The translations under genes were made by a program, and so were the position numbers. A stretch of DNA of 64,000 bases from JBHYGK01 sp051859045 (GTDB lineage Bacteria > Pseudomonadota > Gammaproteobacteria > Xanthomonadales > Xanthomonadaceae): the NCBI GenBank assembly GCA_051859045.1, contig JBHYGK010000002.1, positions 27,850-91,849 on the forward strand, written 5' to 3'. Shown piece by piece: positions 30,760-38,822 of the stretch; position 1 is the stretch's first letter, and every line of letters begins with the position of its first letter. The notes beneath the pieces were generated by a model, which had not been told where the DNA came from, did not search any database, and saw only the letters and a list, made by a program, of their open reading frames with translations.

Positions 30760-31461
30760 TCAGTGGCGGCGGATCAGCACCACGGTGACGTTGTCGCTGC
30801 CGCCGCCGTCGAGCGCGGCCAGCACCAGGTGGTCGACGCACTCCTGCGCCGAGAACTCCTGGCGCTCGAGGGTGCGCGCGATGGTGGCGTCGTCGACCTC
30901 CTCGGTCAGGCCGTCGCTGCACAGCAGCAGCTGCATGCCCGGGCGCAGCTCGCCGGTGATGGTCTCGACCTTCAGCGAGGGCGGGTCGGTGACGCCGAGG
31001 GCCTGGGTGACGACGTTGCGGTGCGGGTGCGTGCGCGCCTGCTCGGCGCTGATCGTGCCCTGGGCGATGAGCTCCTGAACGTAGCTGTGGTCGTGCGAGA
31101 GCTGCAGCAGGCGGCCGCTCCAGAGGTAGGCGCGGCTGTCGCCGACCCAGCACACCTCGAAGCGCGAGCCCACGAGCCGCGCGGCGGCCACCGTGGTGCC
31201 CATCGGCAGGGCGTCGGAGCGCTTGCGCGAATGGCGCAGGATGTCCTCGCCGGCGGCGCGCACCGCGTCCTCGAGCGAGGCGCCGGTGCGGACCTCGCGC
31301 ACGATCGCCTCGCGCGCCAGGGCGCTGGCGACCTCGCCGAACTCGTGGCCGCCCATGCCGTCGGCCACCAGCCACAGCCCCAGCGCGGCGTCGCCGTAGT
31401 AGGTGTCCTCGTTGAGCTCGCGGCGGAGCCCGACGTGGCTGAGGAGGCCGAATTCGATCAT
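30760..31461 (-). CDS. PP2C-family Ser/Thr protein phosphatase
   Basis: A 233-residue cytosolic metal-dependent phosphatase of the Stp1/PrpC type. The motifs are RELNEDTYYG (metal ligand D19), LVADGMGGHE (D34), MGTTVAAARL, WVGDSRAYL, LLLCSDGLTEEV and GGSDNVTVVLI. No membrane segment or extra domain is present. No partner kinase gene is adjacent, so its substrates are unknown. In other bacteria such stand-alone enzymes act with Hanks-type kinases or in type VI secretion control. It is convergent with dnaQ. Confidence 0.92.
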   Translation of the reverse strand: MIEFGLLSHVGLRRELNEDTYYGDAALGLWLVADGMGGHEFGEVASALAREAIVREVRTGASLEDAVRAAGEDILRHSRKRSDALPMGTTVAAARLVGSRFEVCWVGDSRAYLWSGRLLQLSHDHSYVQELIAQGTISAEQARTHPHRNVVTQALGVTDPPSLKVETITGELRPGMQLLLCSDGLTEEVDDATIARTLERQEFSAQECVDHLVLAALDGGGSDNVTVVLIRRH

Positions 31462-31606
31462 GCGTGCGGGCGGGGTCCGTGCGGCGGGTGGGGGCCGATG
31501 ATGGGTGCCGCGCGCGCGGGCGGCAAGCGCGGCGGGTCCGGGCGGGCGGGGCGCCGGCGTGGCCCGTGCGGGAGTGACGCGAAGCGGCGCGCGAAGCGGA
31601 CGGGTC

Positions 31607-31635
31607 TTGCCGGCCCGCCGGGGCTTGCGTAGAAT
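31607..31635 (+). promoter_or_regulatory. Promoter of tRNA-Ser(CGA)
   Basis: TTGCCG (31607-31612), 17 bases, TAGAAT (31630-31635). The tRNA starts 16 bases after the -10. Confidence 0.75.
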
Positions 31636-31650
31636 CCGCGGCCTGCCTGC

Positions 31651-31740
<90 letters not shown>

Positions 31741-31751
31741 CCTGATGCAAG

Positions 31752-31785
31752 CGAAGGGCTCCCGCGAGGGAGCCCTTCGTGTTTC
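31752..31785 (+). terminator. Terminator after tRNA-Ser(CGA)
   Basis: CGAAGGGCTCCC (31752-31763) pairs with GGGAGCCCTTCG (31768-31779), a perfect 12-bp stem with loop GCGA, followed by TGTTTCC. Confidence 0.85.
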
Positions 31786-31846
31786 CAGCGGCCGCCGGGC
31801 GCCGGCGCCGCTACACTCCACCGCCCGTGCCCCTGGAGCGCCCCCG

Positions 31847-32257
31847 ATGTCCATGATCGAAGTCCCCGTCTCGTTCGGCGAGCTGCTCGACAAGGTCGCC
31901 ATCCTCGAGATCAAGTCCGAGCGCATGTCCGACCCCGCCAAGCTGGCCAACGTGCGCCGCGAGCTCGACGCGCTCAACGCCACCTGGGCGGCGCACCCGG
32001 CCGCGTCGATCGACATCGCCGCGCTGCGCGCCGCCCTCAAGGCCGTCAACGAGCGCCTGTGGGTGATCGAGGACGACATCCGCATCAAGGAGAAGCACCA
32101 GGCCTTCGACGCGGAGTTCATCCGCCTCGCGCGCTCGGTGTACTTCGAGAACGACGAGCGCGCCAAGCTCAAGCGCGACATCAACCTGGCGCTGGGCTCG
32201 GCGTTCGTGGAAGAGAAGTCCTACGAGGACTACCGCTCGGGCGCGCCCGCGCCCTGA
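31847..32257 (+). CDS. DUF6165 family protein, likely LPS-associated
   Basis: A 136-residue soluble, mostly helical protein. It opens MSMIEVPVSFGELLDKVAILEIKSERM and contains WVIEDDIRIKEKHQAFDAEFIRLAR and VYFENDERAKLKRDIN, which I recognise as the DUF6165 family. No signal peptide, membrane segment or catalytic motif is visible; charged helices suggest a protein-protein role. Homologues are often found among LPS or sugar-transfer genes, and here it faces a heptosyltransferase gene next to kdkA, so an accessory role in LPS core assembly is inferred. An ATG at 31853 is an alternative start. Confidence 0.8.
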   Translation: MSMIEVPVSFGELLDKVAILEIKSERMSDPAKLANVRRELDALNATWAAHPAASIDIAALRAALKAVNERLWVIEDDIRIKEKHQAFDAEFIRLARSVYFENDERAKLKRDINLALGSAFVEEKSYEDYRSGAPAP

Positions 32258-32278
32258 GCCCCGCGGCCGCCGGCGGCT

Positions 32279-33361
32279 TCAGCCCGCCGGCGCCTGCAGC
32301 CGCCCGGCCGCGCGGTCGGCCACGAAGCGCTCCAGTGCCTCGATCGCATCGCCGACCTCGATGAGGTCCATCACGCCCGGCTCGTGGATCTTCGTCGCCC
32401 AGGGCAGGCTGGCCGCCGGCCGGCCGAGGAAGGCGCGCGCGGCGGCGTCGAAGCGGTCGACGGTGTAGCGGCGGTCGGAGTAGGGCCCGCTGCGCGCGGG
32501 ATCGGTGGCGGCGTGCAGGCCCAGCACCTTCGTGCCCATCGCGTTGGCCATGTGCATGGGGCCGGAGTCGGGGCTCATCACCAGGTCGGCGCGCTCGAGC
32601 ATCGCCAGCAGCTGCTTGAGCGTGTCGCGGCCGACGAGGTCGAGCGCCGGCGCCTTCATCGCGGCCAGGATCGCGTCGGTGGTCGCGCGCTCCAGCGCGC
32701 TGCGCCCGCCCACCAGCACCACCCGGAAGCCGTGCGCCAGCGCCGCGTGGTCGGCCACCGCGGCATAGCGCTCCGGCCGCCAGTTGCGCGCCTGGAAGCT
32801 CGAGCACGGCGACACCAGCAGCACCGGGCGGCCGTCCGCCGGCCACTGGGCCTGGGCCCAGAGGCGCGCGTCGGCCGGCACCGGCAGGTCCCAGTCGACC
32901 CGGTCCTGGCGCAGGCCCAGCGGCTCGGCGAAGCGGCCGATGGCGTCGAGCACGTGGCCGCCCGGCACCGCCGGGATGCGCTCGCCCACGACCAGGCCGT
33001 GCAGCTCCTTGGCGCGCGCGCGGTCGTAGCCGATGCGCCGGCGCGCCGGGATCGCCAGCGAGACGATGTTCGCGCGCAGGCTGAGCTGCAGCTGCAGCAG
33101 CGCGTCCACCGGGGCGCCCGCGAAGCCCGCGCGCAGCGCGCGCAGGCCGGCCAGGCCGCTGCGCTTGTCGTACTCGACGAAGTCCACGCCCGGCAGGCCC
33201 TCGAGCAGGCGGTGCTCGCCGCGCCCGATCACCCAGCGCAGGCGCAGGCCGGGCAGGCCGCGCTGCAGCGTGCGCACCAGCGGCACCACGTGGGTGGCGT
33301 CGCCCAGCGCGGAGAGCCGCAGCAGGCAGAGGGAAGGAGTGTGGGGCAGTGCGCGACTCAC
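32279..33361 (-). CDS. Glycosyltransferase family 9 (heptosyltransferase)
   Basis: A 360-residue GT9 enzyme that adds L-glycero-D-manno-heptose to the inner core of lipopolysaccharide from ADP-heptose, on the cytosolic face. The N-terminal LCLLRLSALGDATHVVPLVRTLQ matches the family. The C-terminal nucleotide-sugar site includes VLLVSPCSSFQARNWRPERYAAVAD and MSPDSGPMHMANAMGTKVLGLH. Which heptose it adds (WaaC or WaaF type) cannot be settled by eye. It is divergent from kdkA with only 30 bases between starts, so their promoters must overlap or lie within coding sequence. Confidence 0.88.
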   Translation of the reverse strand: MSRALPHTPSLCLLRLSALGDATHVVPLVRTLQRGLPGLRLRWVIGRGEHRLLEGLPGVDFVEYDKRSGLAGLRALRAGFAGAPVDALLQLQLSLRANIVSLAIPARRRIGYDRARAKELHGLVVGERIPAVPGGHVLDAIGRFAEPLGLRQDRVDWDLPVPADARLWAQAQWPADGRPVLLVSPCSSFQARNWRPERYAAVADHAALAHGFRVVLVGGRSALERATTDAILAAMKAPALDLVGRDTLKQLLAMLERADLVMSPDSGPMHMANAMGTKVLGLHAATDPARSGPYSDRRYTVDRFDAAARAFLGRPAASLPWATKIHEPGVMDLIEVGDAIEALERFVADRAAGRLQAPAG

Positions 33362-33391
33362 GGGGCGGGCTTTGGCTAGACTCGGCGGGGC

Positions 33392-34147
33392 ATGAGCATG
33401 CCACGCGCCCCCGAGAGCCTAGAACCCTTCCGCCATCCGGGCGGCTGGGGCGCGCTGCTGTTCGACGCCGGGCGCGTGCGCAACGACCCCGCGCTGCTCG
33501 ATCCCGCCAGCTACGGCCCGCACGCCCAGCCGATCGGCGAGGGCGGCCGCGGCTCGGCCTGGTTCGTGCGCGGCGCGTTCGGCGACGCCGTGCTGCGCCA
33601 CTACCGGCGCGGCGGGATCGCCGCGCGCTTCAGCCGCGACGCCTACGTCTGGCGCGGCGCCCACCGCACCCGCTGCTTCCGCGAGTACCGCCTGCTCGCC
33701 GAGCTGCACGCCGAGGGCCTGCCGGTGCCGCGCCCGCTGGCCGCGGGCTACCTGCGCGACGGCCTTGCCTACCGCGCGCGGCTGCTGATCGAGCGCCTGC
33801 CGGGCGCGACCCCGCTCGGCGGCCGCCTCGCCGAGGGCGACGCGCTGCCCTGGGAGGCGGTGGGCGGGCTGGTGGCGCGCTTCCACGCCGCCCGCGTCTT
33901 CCACGCCGACCTCAACGCCCACAACATCCTGCTCGGTCCGGACGCGGGCCGGGGCCCGCCGCTGTGGCTGGTGGACTTCGACCGCGGCGACCGCCGCCCG
34001 ATCGCCAGCGGCTGGCGCGCGGCCAACCTCGCGCGCCTCGAGCGCTCGCTGCACAAGCTCGCCGGCCGCGACGCCGAGGCCCGCGTGGCGGGCTGGTGCG
34101 AGCGCCTGCGCGCCGGCTACGAGCGCGCCTGGCAGGCGCGGCTGTGA
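33392..34147 (+). CDS. kdkA: 3-deoxy-D-manno-octulosonic acid (Kdo) kinase
   Basis: KdkA phosphorylates Kdo at O-4 on lipid A-bound core, as in Haemophilus and xanthomonads. The 251-residue protein has the Kdo/Waa-type kinase fold: GEGGRGSAWFV in the nucleotide loop, VLRHYRRGG with the ATP-binding Lys replaced by Arg/His as usual in this family, FREYRLLAEL, catalytic HADLNAHNILL and metal-binding VDFDRGD. Proximity to a heptosyltransferase supports an LPS inner-core role. Its stop overlaps the GTG start of the next gene (GTGA), so the two are coupled. Confidence 0.92.
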   Translation: MSMPRAPESLEPFRHPGGWGALLFDAGRVRNDPALLDPASYGPHAQPIGEGGRGSAWFVRGAFGDAVLRHYRRGGIAARFSRDAYVWRGAHRTRCFREYRLLAELHAEGLPVPRPLAAGYLRDGLAYRARLLIERLPGATPLGGRLAEGDALPWEAVGGLVARFHAARVFHADLNAHNILLGPDAGRGPPLWLVDFDRGDRRPIASGWRAANLARLERSLHKLAGRDAEARVAGWCERLRAGYERAWQARL

Positions 34148-34932
34148 GCGCGGCCGCGCCCGGCGACGCCCCGGCGTGGGCGCTGCGCTTCCTCGGCGTC
34201 GGCAACGCCGCCGCGGTCGAGCTGGGCGCCGCGTCCGCGGTGCTCGAGCGCGCCGGCGCGCCGCTGCTGCTCATCGACTGCGGGCAGGAGGCGCTCAGCG
34301 CCTACCTCGCGCGCTACGGCGGCCCGCCGCGGGCGGTGTTCATCACGCATGCGCACATGGACCACGTGGCCGGGCTGGAGCGGCTGTTCTTCGCCTGCTA
34401 CTTCGATCCCGCGCTGCGCGGCCGGGTCCGGCTGTACGTGCCCACCGGCGTGCTGCCGGTGCTGCAGCGGCGCATCGCCGAGTACCCCAGCGTGCTCGCC
34501 GAGGGCGGCGCGAACTTCTGGGACGCGTTCCAGCTGGTGGTCGTGGGCGACGCGTTCTGGCACGCGGGCTGGCGCTTCGAGGTGTTCCCGGCCCGGCACC
34601 ACTGGCCCGACAGCGCGTTCGGCCTGCGCCTGCGCGGCAGCGTGGTGTGGACGGGCGACACCCGCCCGATCCCCGAGCAGCTCGCGCGGGTGGCCGCCGA
34701 GGGCGAGCGCGTGGCCCACGACTGCGGCCTGCACGGCAATCCCTCGCACAGCGGCATCGACGACCTCGAGCGCGAGTACGACGCGGCGCTGCGGGCGCGG
34801 CTGGTGCTCTACCACTACGCGAGCGAGGCCGACGGCGCCGCCCTGGCGGCGCGCGGCTACGCGGTGGCGAAGGCCGGCGAGCGCCTGGCGCTGGCCGCGC
34901 CCACGGCCGAGCGGACCGACGACGCGGCCTGA
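34144..34932 (+). CDS. Metallo-beta-lactamase-fold hydrolase
   Basis: A 262-residue cytosolic MBL-fold protein. The metal site THAHMDHVAG gives H69, H71, D73 and H74. Later ligands are in PARHHWPDSAFG, VVWTGDTRP and LVLYHYAS. The layout resembles the RNase Z / ribonuclease BN-like branch, but the usual exosite arm is not evident. The substrate is unknown. It is coupled to kdkA by a GTGA overlap, which hints at a common process, perhaps envelope-related, though this is inference. A strong G-quadruplex motif begins directly after its stop codon. Confidence 0.85.
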   Translation: MSAAAPGDAPAWALRFLGVGNAAAVELGAASAVLERAGAPLLLIDCGQEALSAYLARYGGPPRAVFITHAHMDHVAGLERLFFACYFDPALRGRVRLYVPTGVLPVLQRRIAEYPSVLAEGGANFWDAFQLVVVGDAFWHAGWRFEVFPARHHWPDSAFGLRLRGSVVWTGDTRPIPEQLARVAAEGERVAHDCGLHGNPSHSGIDDLEREYDAALRARLVLYHYASEADGAALAARGYAVAKAGERLALAAPTAERTDDAA

Positions 34933-34952
34933 GGGGCGGGGAGGGGAGGGGG
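34933..34952 (+). other. Four-tetrad G-quadruplex motif
   Basis: Runs of G4, G4, G4 and G5 are separated by single bases C, A and A (34933-36, 34938-41, 34943-46, 34948-52). Such short-loop four-tetrad motifs are predicted to be extremely stable in DNA and RNA. It starts on the base after the TGA of the MBL-fold gene and lies about 34 bases beyond the 3' end of the oppositely transcribed SRP RNA gene. Confidence 0.85.
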
Positions 34953-34985
34953 CGTCGCGGCCGGGCCGCGTGGGCCTGACATGGC

Positions 34986-35093
34986 GGTGGCCCCGCCGGC
35001 TGGCCTCGGCACCCGCATCAGCCGATACCGTTGCTCCCTTCCGGGCCTGGCGGGGTTTTCGGCCTAGCGTCGCGAGGGGCCGACGGGGCCACC
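34986..35093 (-). ncRNA. ffs: Signal recognition particle RNA (4.5S, bacterial small type)
   Basis: The 108-base minus-strand segment folds as a long hairpin: its first ten bases GGTGGCCCCG pair perfectly with the last ten, CGGGGCCACC. The apical domain has the Ffh-binding core CCAGGCCCGGAAGGGAGCA, containing the asymmetric loop and the GGAAGG-type tetraloop region of SRP RNA. With Ffh it forms the signal recognition particle that targets membrane proteins to FtsY and SecYEG. It lies upstream of dnaX on the opposite strand, 71 bases from tRNA-Ser(GGA). No clear -10/-35 pair was seen, and no T-tract terminator follows; the G-quadruplex is the nearest structure. Confidence 0.92.
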
Positions 35094-35164
35094 ATAGACG
35101 TCGCGCATGAGCGCTTGCAGCACGACGCGCCCGGGCCGGGGCCCATGCGCGTCGTCGGGGAAGA

Positions 35165-35257
35165 TGGCGGAGAGAGCGGGATTCGAACCCGCGAGACGGG
35201 GTTTAGCCGTCTACACACTTTCCAGGCGTGCTCCTTCAACCACTCGGACACCTCTCC
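35165..35257 (-). tRNA. tRNA-Ser (anticodon GGA)
   Basis: A 93-base class II tRNA on the minus strand, acceptor GGAGAGG pairing with CTCTCC-type 3' strand (one terminal G-T), CCA encoded. The anticodon stem CACGC/GTGTG holds loop CTGGAAA. It reads TCC and TCT. It may be cotranscribed with the SRP RNA 71 bases further on. Confidence 0.95.
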
Positions 35258-35381
35258 GCAGAGGTCGGCGCGTCCTGCGCCTGAAGCCTGTGACGCGTTC
35301 CCTGCGGCCGGGAGTGGCCGACCGCAAGGGCGCGGATGATACCGGCCGCCCGCCCCGGCCACAAGCCGCGCGCGGGATCGC

Positions 35382-35411
35382 TTGGCCGGGGCGCGCGGCT
35401 GGCGGCACAAT
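35382..35411 (+). promoter_or_regulatory. Candidate promoter of dnaX
   Basis: TTGGCC (35382-35387), 18 bases, CACAAT (35406-35411), giving a leader of about 28 bases to the dnaX ATG. Confidence 0.5.
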
Positions 35412-35445
35412 GCACGGCGCGCTCCCGCCGCCCCCCGGAACCGGC

Positions 35446-37422
35446 ATGTCCTACCTCGTCCTCGCCCGCAAGTGGCGCCCCAAGCGTTTCGCCGAGCTGG
35501 TGGGCCAGGAGCACGTCGTGCGCGCGCTGACCAACGCGCTCGACGCCGGCCGGGTGCACCACGCCTTCCTGTTCACAGGCACCCGCGGCGTCGGCAAGAC
35601 CACGATCGCGCGCATCTTCGCCAAGAGCCTCAACTGCGAGCGCGGCCAGGGCGCCGAGCCCTGCGGCGAGTGCCCGGTGTGCCTGGACGTCGACGCCGGC
35701 CGCTTCGTCGACCTGCTCGAGATCGACGCCGCCTCCAACACCGGCGTCGACGACGTCCGCGAGCTGATCGAGAACGCGCAGTACCTGCCCGCGCGCGGCC
35801 GGGTGAAGGTCTACCTGATCGACGAGGTCCACATGCTCTCGCGCAACGCGTTCAACGCGCTGCTCAAGACGCTCGAGGAGCCGCCGCCGCACGTGAAGTT
35901 CCTGCTCGCCACCACCGACCCGCAGAAGCTGCCGGTGACGGTGCTCAGCCGCTGCCTGCAGTTCAACCTCAAGCGCCTCGAGGAGCCCCAGATCCGCGGC
36001 CAGATGGAGCGCATCCTGGTCGCCGAGGGCCTGCCCTCGGAGCCCGGCGCGCTGGCGCTGCTGGCCAAGGGCGCCGACGGCTCGCTGCGCGACGGCCTGA
36101 GCCTGCTCGACCAGGCGATCGCCTACACCGCCGGCCGGCTCGACGAGGCCGGCGTGCGCACGATGCTCGGCAGCGTCGACCAGGCCCGCGTGGGCGAGCT
36201 GCTGGCGGCGCTGGCCGCCGGCGACGGCGCGGCGCTGATGGCCGAGGTCGAGGTGCTGGCCGGCTTCTCGCCCGACTGGGGCGCGGTGCTGGAGGCCATC
36301 GCGGGCGCCCTGCACGGCGCCCAGCTGCTGCAGCTGGTGCCCGGCGCCCAGCCCGCCGGCCTGCCGGCCCAGGTCGAAGGCGTGGCCGGCGCGGTGTCGC
36401 CCGAACTCGTCCAGCTCTGGTACCAGATGGCCACCCAGGGTCGCCGCGACCTGCCGTGGGCGCCGACGCCGCGCAGCGGCTTCGAGATGGCCCTGCTGCG
36501 CATGCTCGCCTTCCGCCCGGCCGGCGTCGGCGCGGCGCCGGCCGCACCCGCGGGCCAGGGCGGCGCGGGCGGCAGCGGAGGCCCGCCGCCGCGCAAGGCC
36601 CCGCCGTCGCCGTTCGACCCGCCGTCGGGCGGACGCCAGGCCGCGGCCGTCCCGGCGCCGACGCCGACGCCCGTCGCGCCCGTCGCGCCGCCCCCGGCGC
36701 GCGTCGCCGCGCCGTTCGAGGACGCGTCCCCGTTCGCCCGCGAGGCCGCCGCGGTGCGCGAGGCCAGCCCGGTCGCCGCGCCCATCCCCGCGCGCGGGCC
36801 GATGCCCGCGGCGCTCGCCCCGTCCCCGGGGCCCGCCTCGGCGCCGCGCCTGCCCGAGCCGGCCGAGCCGATCCGTGCGCCGCAGCGCCCCGACGCGCCG
36901 CGCCCCGCGCCGGCCGCCGTCGCCGCCGACGAGGACCTGCCGTGGCACGCCGCGCCGGTGGCCGCCGCGCCCGCAATGGCCGGCGCGCCCGCGCCCGCCG
37001 GCACCGGACCGGCGCACCCCCTGCGCGGCGTCGACGACTGGCTCGACCTGCTCGCCGGGCTCGGCCTGCGCGGCCCGCTGCGCGAGCTCGCCGCCAACGC
37101 CGCGTTCGGCGGCTACGCCGGCGGCGTGCTGCGCCTGAGCCTGCCCGACGCGATGGACTACCTGCGCACCGAGTCGCTGCAGCGCGCGCTGGCGCAGGCC
37201 CTCGAGCCCGCGCTCGGGGCCGCGCCGACGCTGAAGTTCGAGGCGCCCGGCGCGATCGCCGCCGGCACCCCCACCCTCGCCGAGCGCGACCAGCGCGCGC
37301 GCGACGACCGCCAGGCCGGCGCGGAGGCCAGCTTCATGGCCCATCCCGCGGTCCAGCGCCTGATCCAGGAGCACGGCGCCATCCCGGTGCCCGGCTCCAT
37401 CCGACCCCTCGAGGAGCACTGA
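35446..37422 (+). CDS. dnaX: DNA polymerase III subunits gamma/tau
   Basis: DnaX is the clamp-loader motor of the replicative polymerase. The 658 residues have an AAA+ module with Walker A GTRGVGKT (45-52), zinc ligands C64, C73, C76 and C79, IDEVHMLSRNAFNALLKTLEEPPP and the SRC motif. After about residue 365 comes a Pro/Ala-rich linker of some 170 residues, then a folded C-terminal tau domain (DDWLDLLAGLGLRGPLRELAANA). No A-rich slippery heptamer that would make the short gamma form by frameshifting is visible. ybaB and recR follow, the standard order. Confidence 0.97.
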   Translation: MSYLVLARKWRPKRFAELVGQEHVVRALTNALDAGRVHHAFLFTGTRGVGKTTIARIFAKSLNCERGQGAEPCGECPVCLDVDAGRFVDLLEIDAASNTGVDDVRELIENAQYLPARGRVKVYLIDEVHMLSRNAFNALLKTLEEPPPHVKFLLATTDPQKLPVTVLSRCLQFNLKRLEEPQIRGQMERILVAEGLPSEPGALALLAKGADGSLRDGLSLLDQAIAYTAGRLDEAGVRTMLGSVDQARVGELLAALAAGDGAALMAEVEVLAGFSPDWGAVLEAIAGALHGAQLLQLVPGAQPAGLPAQVEGVAGAVSPELVQLWYQMATQGRRDLPWAPTPRSGFEMALLRMLAFRPAGVGAAPAAPAGQGGAGGSGGPPPRKAPPSPFDPPSGGRQAAAVPAPTPTPVAPVAPPPARVAAPFEDASPFAREAAAVREASPVAAPIPARGPMPAALAPSPGPASAPRLPEPAEPIRAPQRPDAPRPAPAAVAADEDLPWHAAPVAAAPAMAGAPAPAGTGPAHPLRGVDDWLDLLAGLGLRGPLRELAANAAFGGYAGGVLRLSLPDAMDYLRTESLQRALAQALEPALGAAPTLKFEAPGAIAAGTPTLAERDQRARDDRQAGAEASFMAHPAVQRLIQEHGAIPVPGSIRPLEEH

Positions 37423-37426
37423 ACCC

Positions 37427-37753
37427 ATGCGTGGAAACATCGGACAACTCATGCAGCAGGCCCAGCGCATGCAGGACAACCTCAAGCGCGCCCAGGAGGA
37501 GCTGGCGTCGCTCGAGGTCACCGGCCAGGCCGGCGGCGGCATGGTCAGCATCACCCTGACCGGGCGGATGGAGGCCCGCCGCGTGCGGATCGACCCGCAG
37601 GCGCTCGGCGACGCCGAGATGCTCGAGGACCTCGTCACCGCGGCCATCAACGACGCGGTCAACAAGGCCAACGACGAGAGCGCCAAGCGCATGTCCGCGG
37701 CCACCGCCGGCATGCCGATCCCGCCGGGGATGAAGATCCCGGGGATGTTCTGA
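37427..37753 (+). CDS. ybaB: Nucleoid-associated protein YbaB/EbfC
   Basis: YbaB is a small dimeric DNA-binding protein. The 108 residues include the typical start MRGNIGQLMQQAQRMQDNLKRAQEELA, the strand VTGQAGGGMVSITLTGRMEARRVRID and the Gly/Pro/Met-rich end PPGMKIPGMF. It begins four bases after the dnaX stop and is followed by recR after 34 bases, forming the conserved dnaX-ybaB-recR operon. Confidence 0.97.
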   Translation: MRGNIGQLMQQAQRMQDNLKRAQEELASLEVTGQAGGGMVSITLTGRMEARRVRIDPQALGDAEMLEDLVTAAINDAVNKANDESAKRMSAATAGMPIPPGMKIPGMF

Positions 37754-37787
37754 TCCCCGCGGCGCGCCAGCGCGGGGCGGCCGGGCG

Positions 37788-38390
37788 ATGAGCGCGGCCA
37801 CGCCGCTGCTCGAGCAGCTCGTGGAGGCGCTGCGGGTGCTCCCCGGCGTCGGGCTCAAGAGCGCCCAGCGCATGGCCTACCACCTGCTCGAGCGCGACCG
37901 CGAGGGCGCGCGCCGGCTGGCTTCGCGCCTGCAGGAGGCCGCCGACAAGGTCGGGCACTGCGCCATGTGCCGCGACTTCAGCGAGGCCGAGGTCTGCGCC
38001 ACCTGCCTCAGCCCGGCCCGCGACGCGAGCCTGCTGTGCGCGGTGGAGTCGCCGGCCGACCGCCTCGCGATCGAGCTGGCCACTGGCTACCGCGGGCGCT
38101 ACTTCGTGCTGCAGGGCCGGCTCTCGCCGCTCGACGGCATCGGCCCGCGCGAGCTCGGCCTCGAGACCCTGGCCGCGCGCCTCGCGCAGGGCGAGGTCGC
38201 GGAGCTCATCATCGCCACCAACCCCACCGTCGAGGGCGAGGCCACCGCGCACTACCTGGCCCAGCTCGCGCGCCAGCACGGCGTGCGCCCGAGCCGGCTG
38301 GCCCACGGCCTGCCGCTCGGCGGCGAGCTGGAATACATCGACCGCGGCACCCTGGCCCACGCCTTCGGCTCGCGCGCCGAGGCGGGCTGA
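37788..38390 (+). CDS. recR: Recombination protein RecR
   Basis: RecR works with RecF and RecO to load RecA on gapped DNA. The 200 residues have the N-terminal helix-hairpin-helix (LRVLPGVGLKSAQRMAYHLL), a C4 zinc finger (C58, C61, C70, C73), a Toprim domain (LLCAVESPADRLAIE, IIATNPTVEGEATAHYLA) and the C-terminal VSRLAHGLPLGGELEYIDRGTL-like segment. It is the third gene of the dnaX operon; the ATG lies in GCGATGAGC 34 bases after ybaB. Confidence 0.97.
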   Translation: MSAATPLLEQLVEALRVLPGVGLKSAQRMAYHLLERDREGARRLASRLQEAADKVGHCAMCRDFSEAEVCATCLSPARDASLLCAVESPADRLAIELATGYRGRYFVLQGRLSPLDGIGPRELGLETLAARLAQGEVAELIIATNPTVEGEATAHYLAQLARQHGVRPSRLAHGLPLGGELEYIDRGTLAHAFGSRAEAG

Positions 38391-38446
38391 GCGCCGCGCC
38401 GCGCGCCCCTCGCGGCGCGCCCATCGCCACCGCAGGAGCCCGCGCC

Positions 38447-38791
38447 ATGAGCGACACCCTGTTCACCAAGATCATCCGCCGCGAGATCCCCGCCGACATC
38501 GTCTACGAGGACGAGCACGTGGTGGGCTTCCGCGACATCCACCCGCAGGCGCCGGTGCACGTGCTGTTCGTGCCGCGCGAGCCGGTGCCCACCCTCGACG
38601 ACCTGCGCCCCGGGCAGGCCGCGCTGGCCGGCCGGCTGGTGCTGGCCGCGGCGGAGTACGCGCGCCGCGAGGGCTTCGCCGAGGCGGGGTACCGCACGGT
38701 GATCAACTGCCGCGACGACGGCGGCCAGACCGTCTACCACATCCACCTGCACCTGCTGGCCGGGCGCGCGATGGCCTGGCCGCCGGGCTGA
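38447..38791 (+). CDS. HIT family hydrolase (HinT-like)
   Basis: HinT proteins hydrolyse purine nucleoside phosphoramidates. The 114-residue protein has DTLFTKIIRREIPADIVYED at the start and the histidine triad H98-I-H100-L-H102-L-L near the C terminus, preceded by VINCRDDGGQTVYH. CAGGAG nine bases upstream supports the ATG. It lies 56 bases after recR on the same strand and may be part of that transcript. Confidence 0.93.
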   Translation: MSDTLFTKIIRREIPADIVYEDEHVVGFRDIHPQAPVHVLFVPREPVPTLDDLRPGQAALAGRLVLAAAEYARREGFAEAGYRTVINCRDDGGQTVYHIHLHLLAGRAMAWPPG

Positions 38792-38798
38792 GCCCGCG

Positions 38799-38822
38799 GC
38801 GGCCGCGCCCGGGCGCGGCCGC
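38799..38822. terminator. 24-bp perfect palindrome between HIT and slp genes
   Basis: GCGGCCGCGCCC is followed directly by GGGCGCGGCCGC. It lies between two convergent genes and abuts the slp stop codon. No T tract follows, so it is a structural terminator candidate in both directions. Confidence 0.5.

Noticed and set aside
36500..37010. Programmed frameshift site in dnaX making a short gamma subunit
   Set aside because: No A-rich slippery heptamer exists in this GC-rich linker region; the full-length frame is intact.
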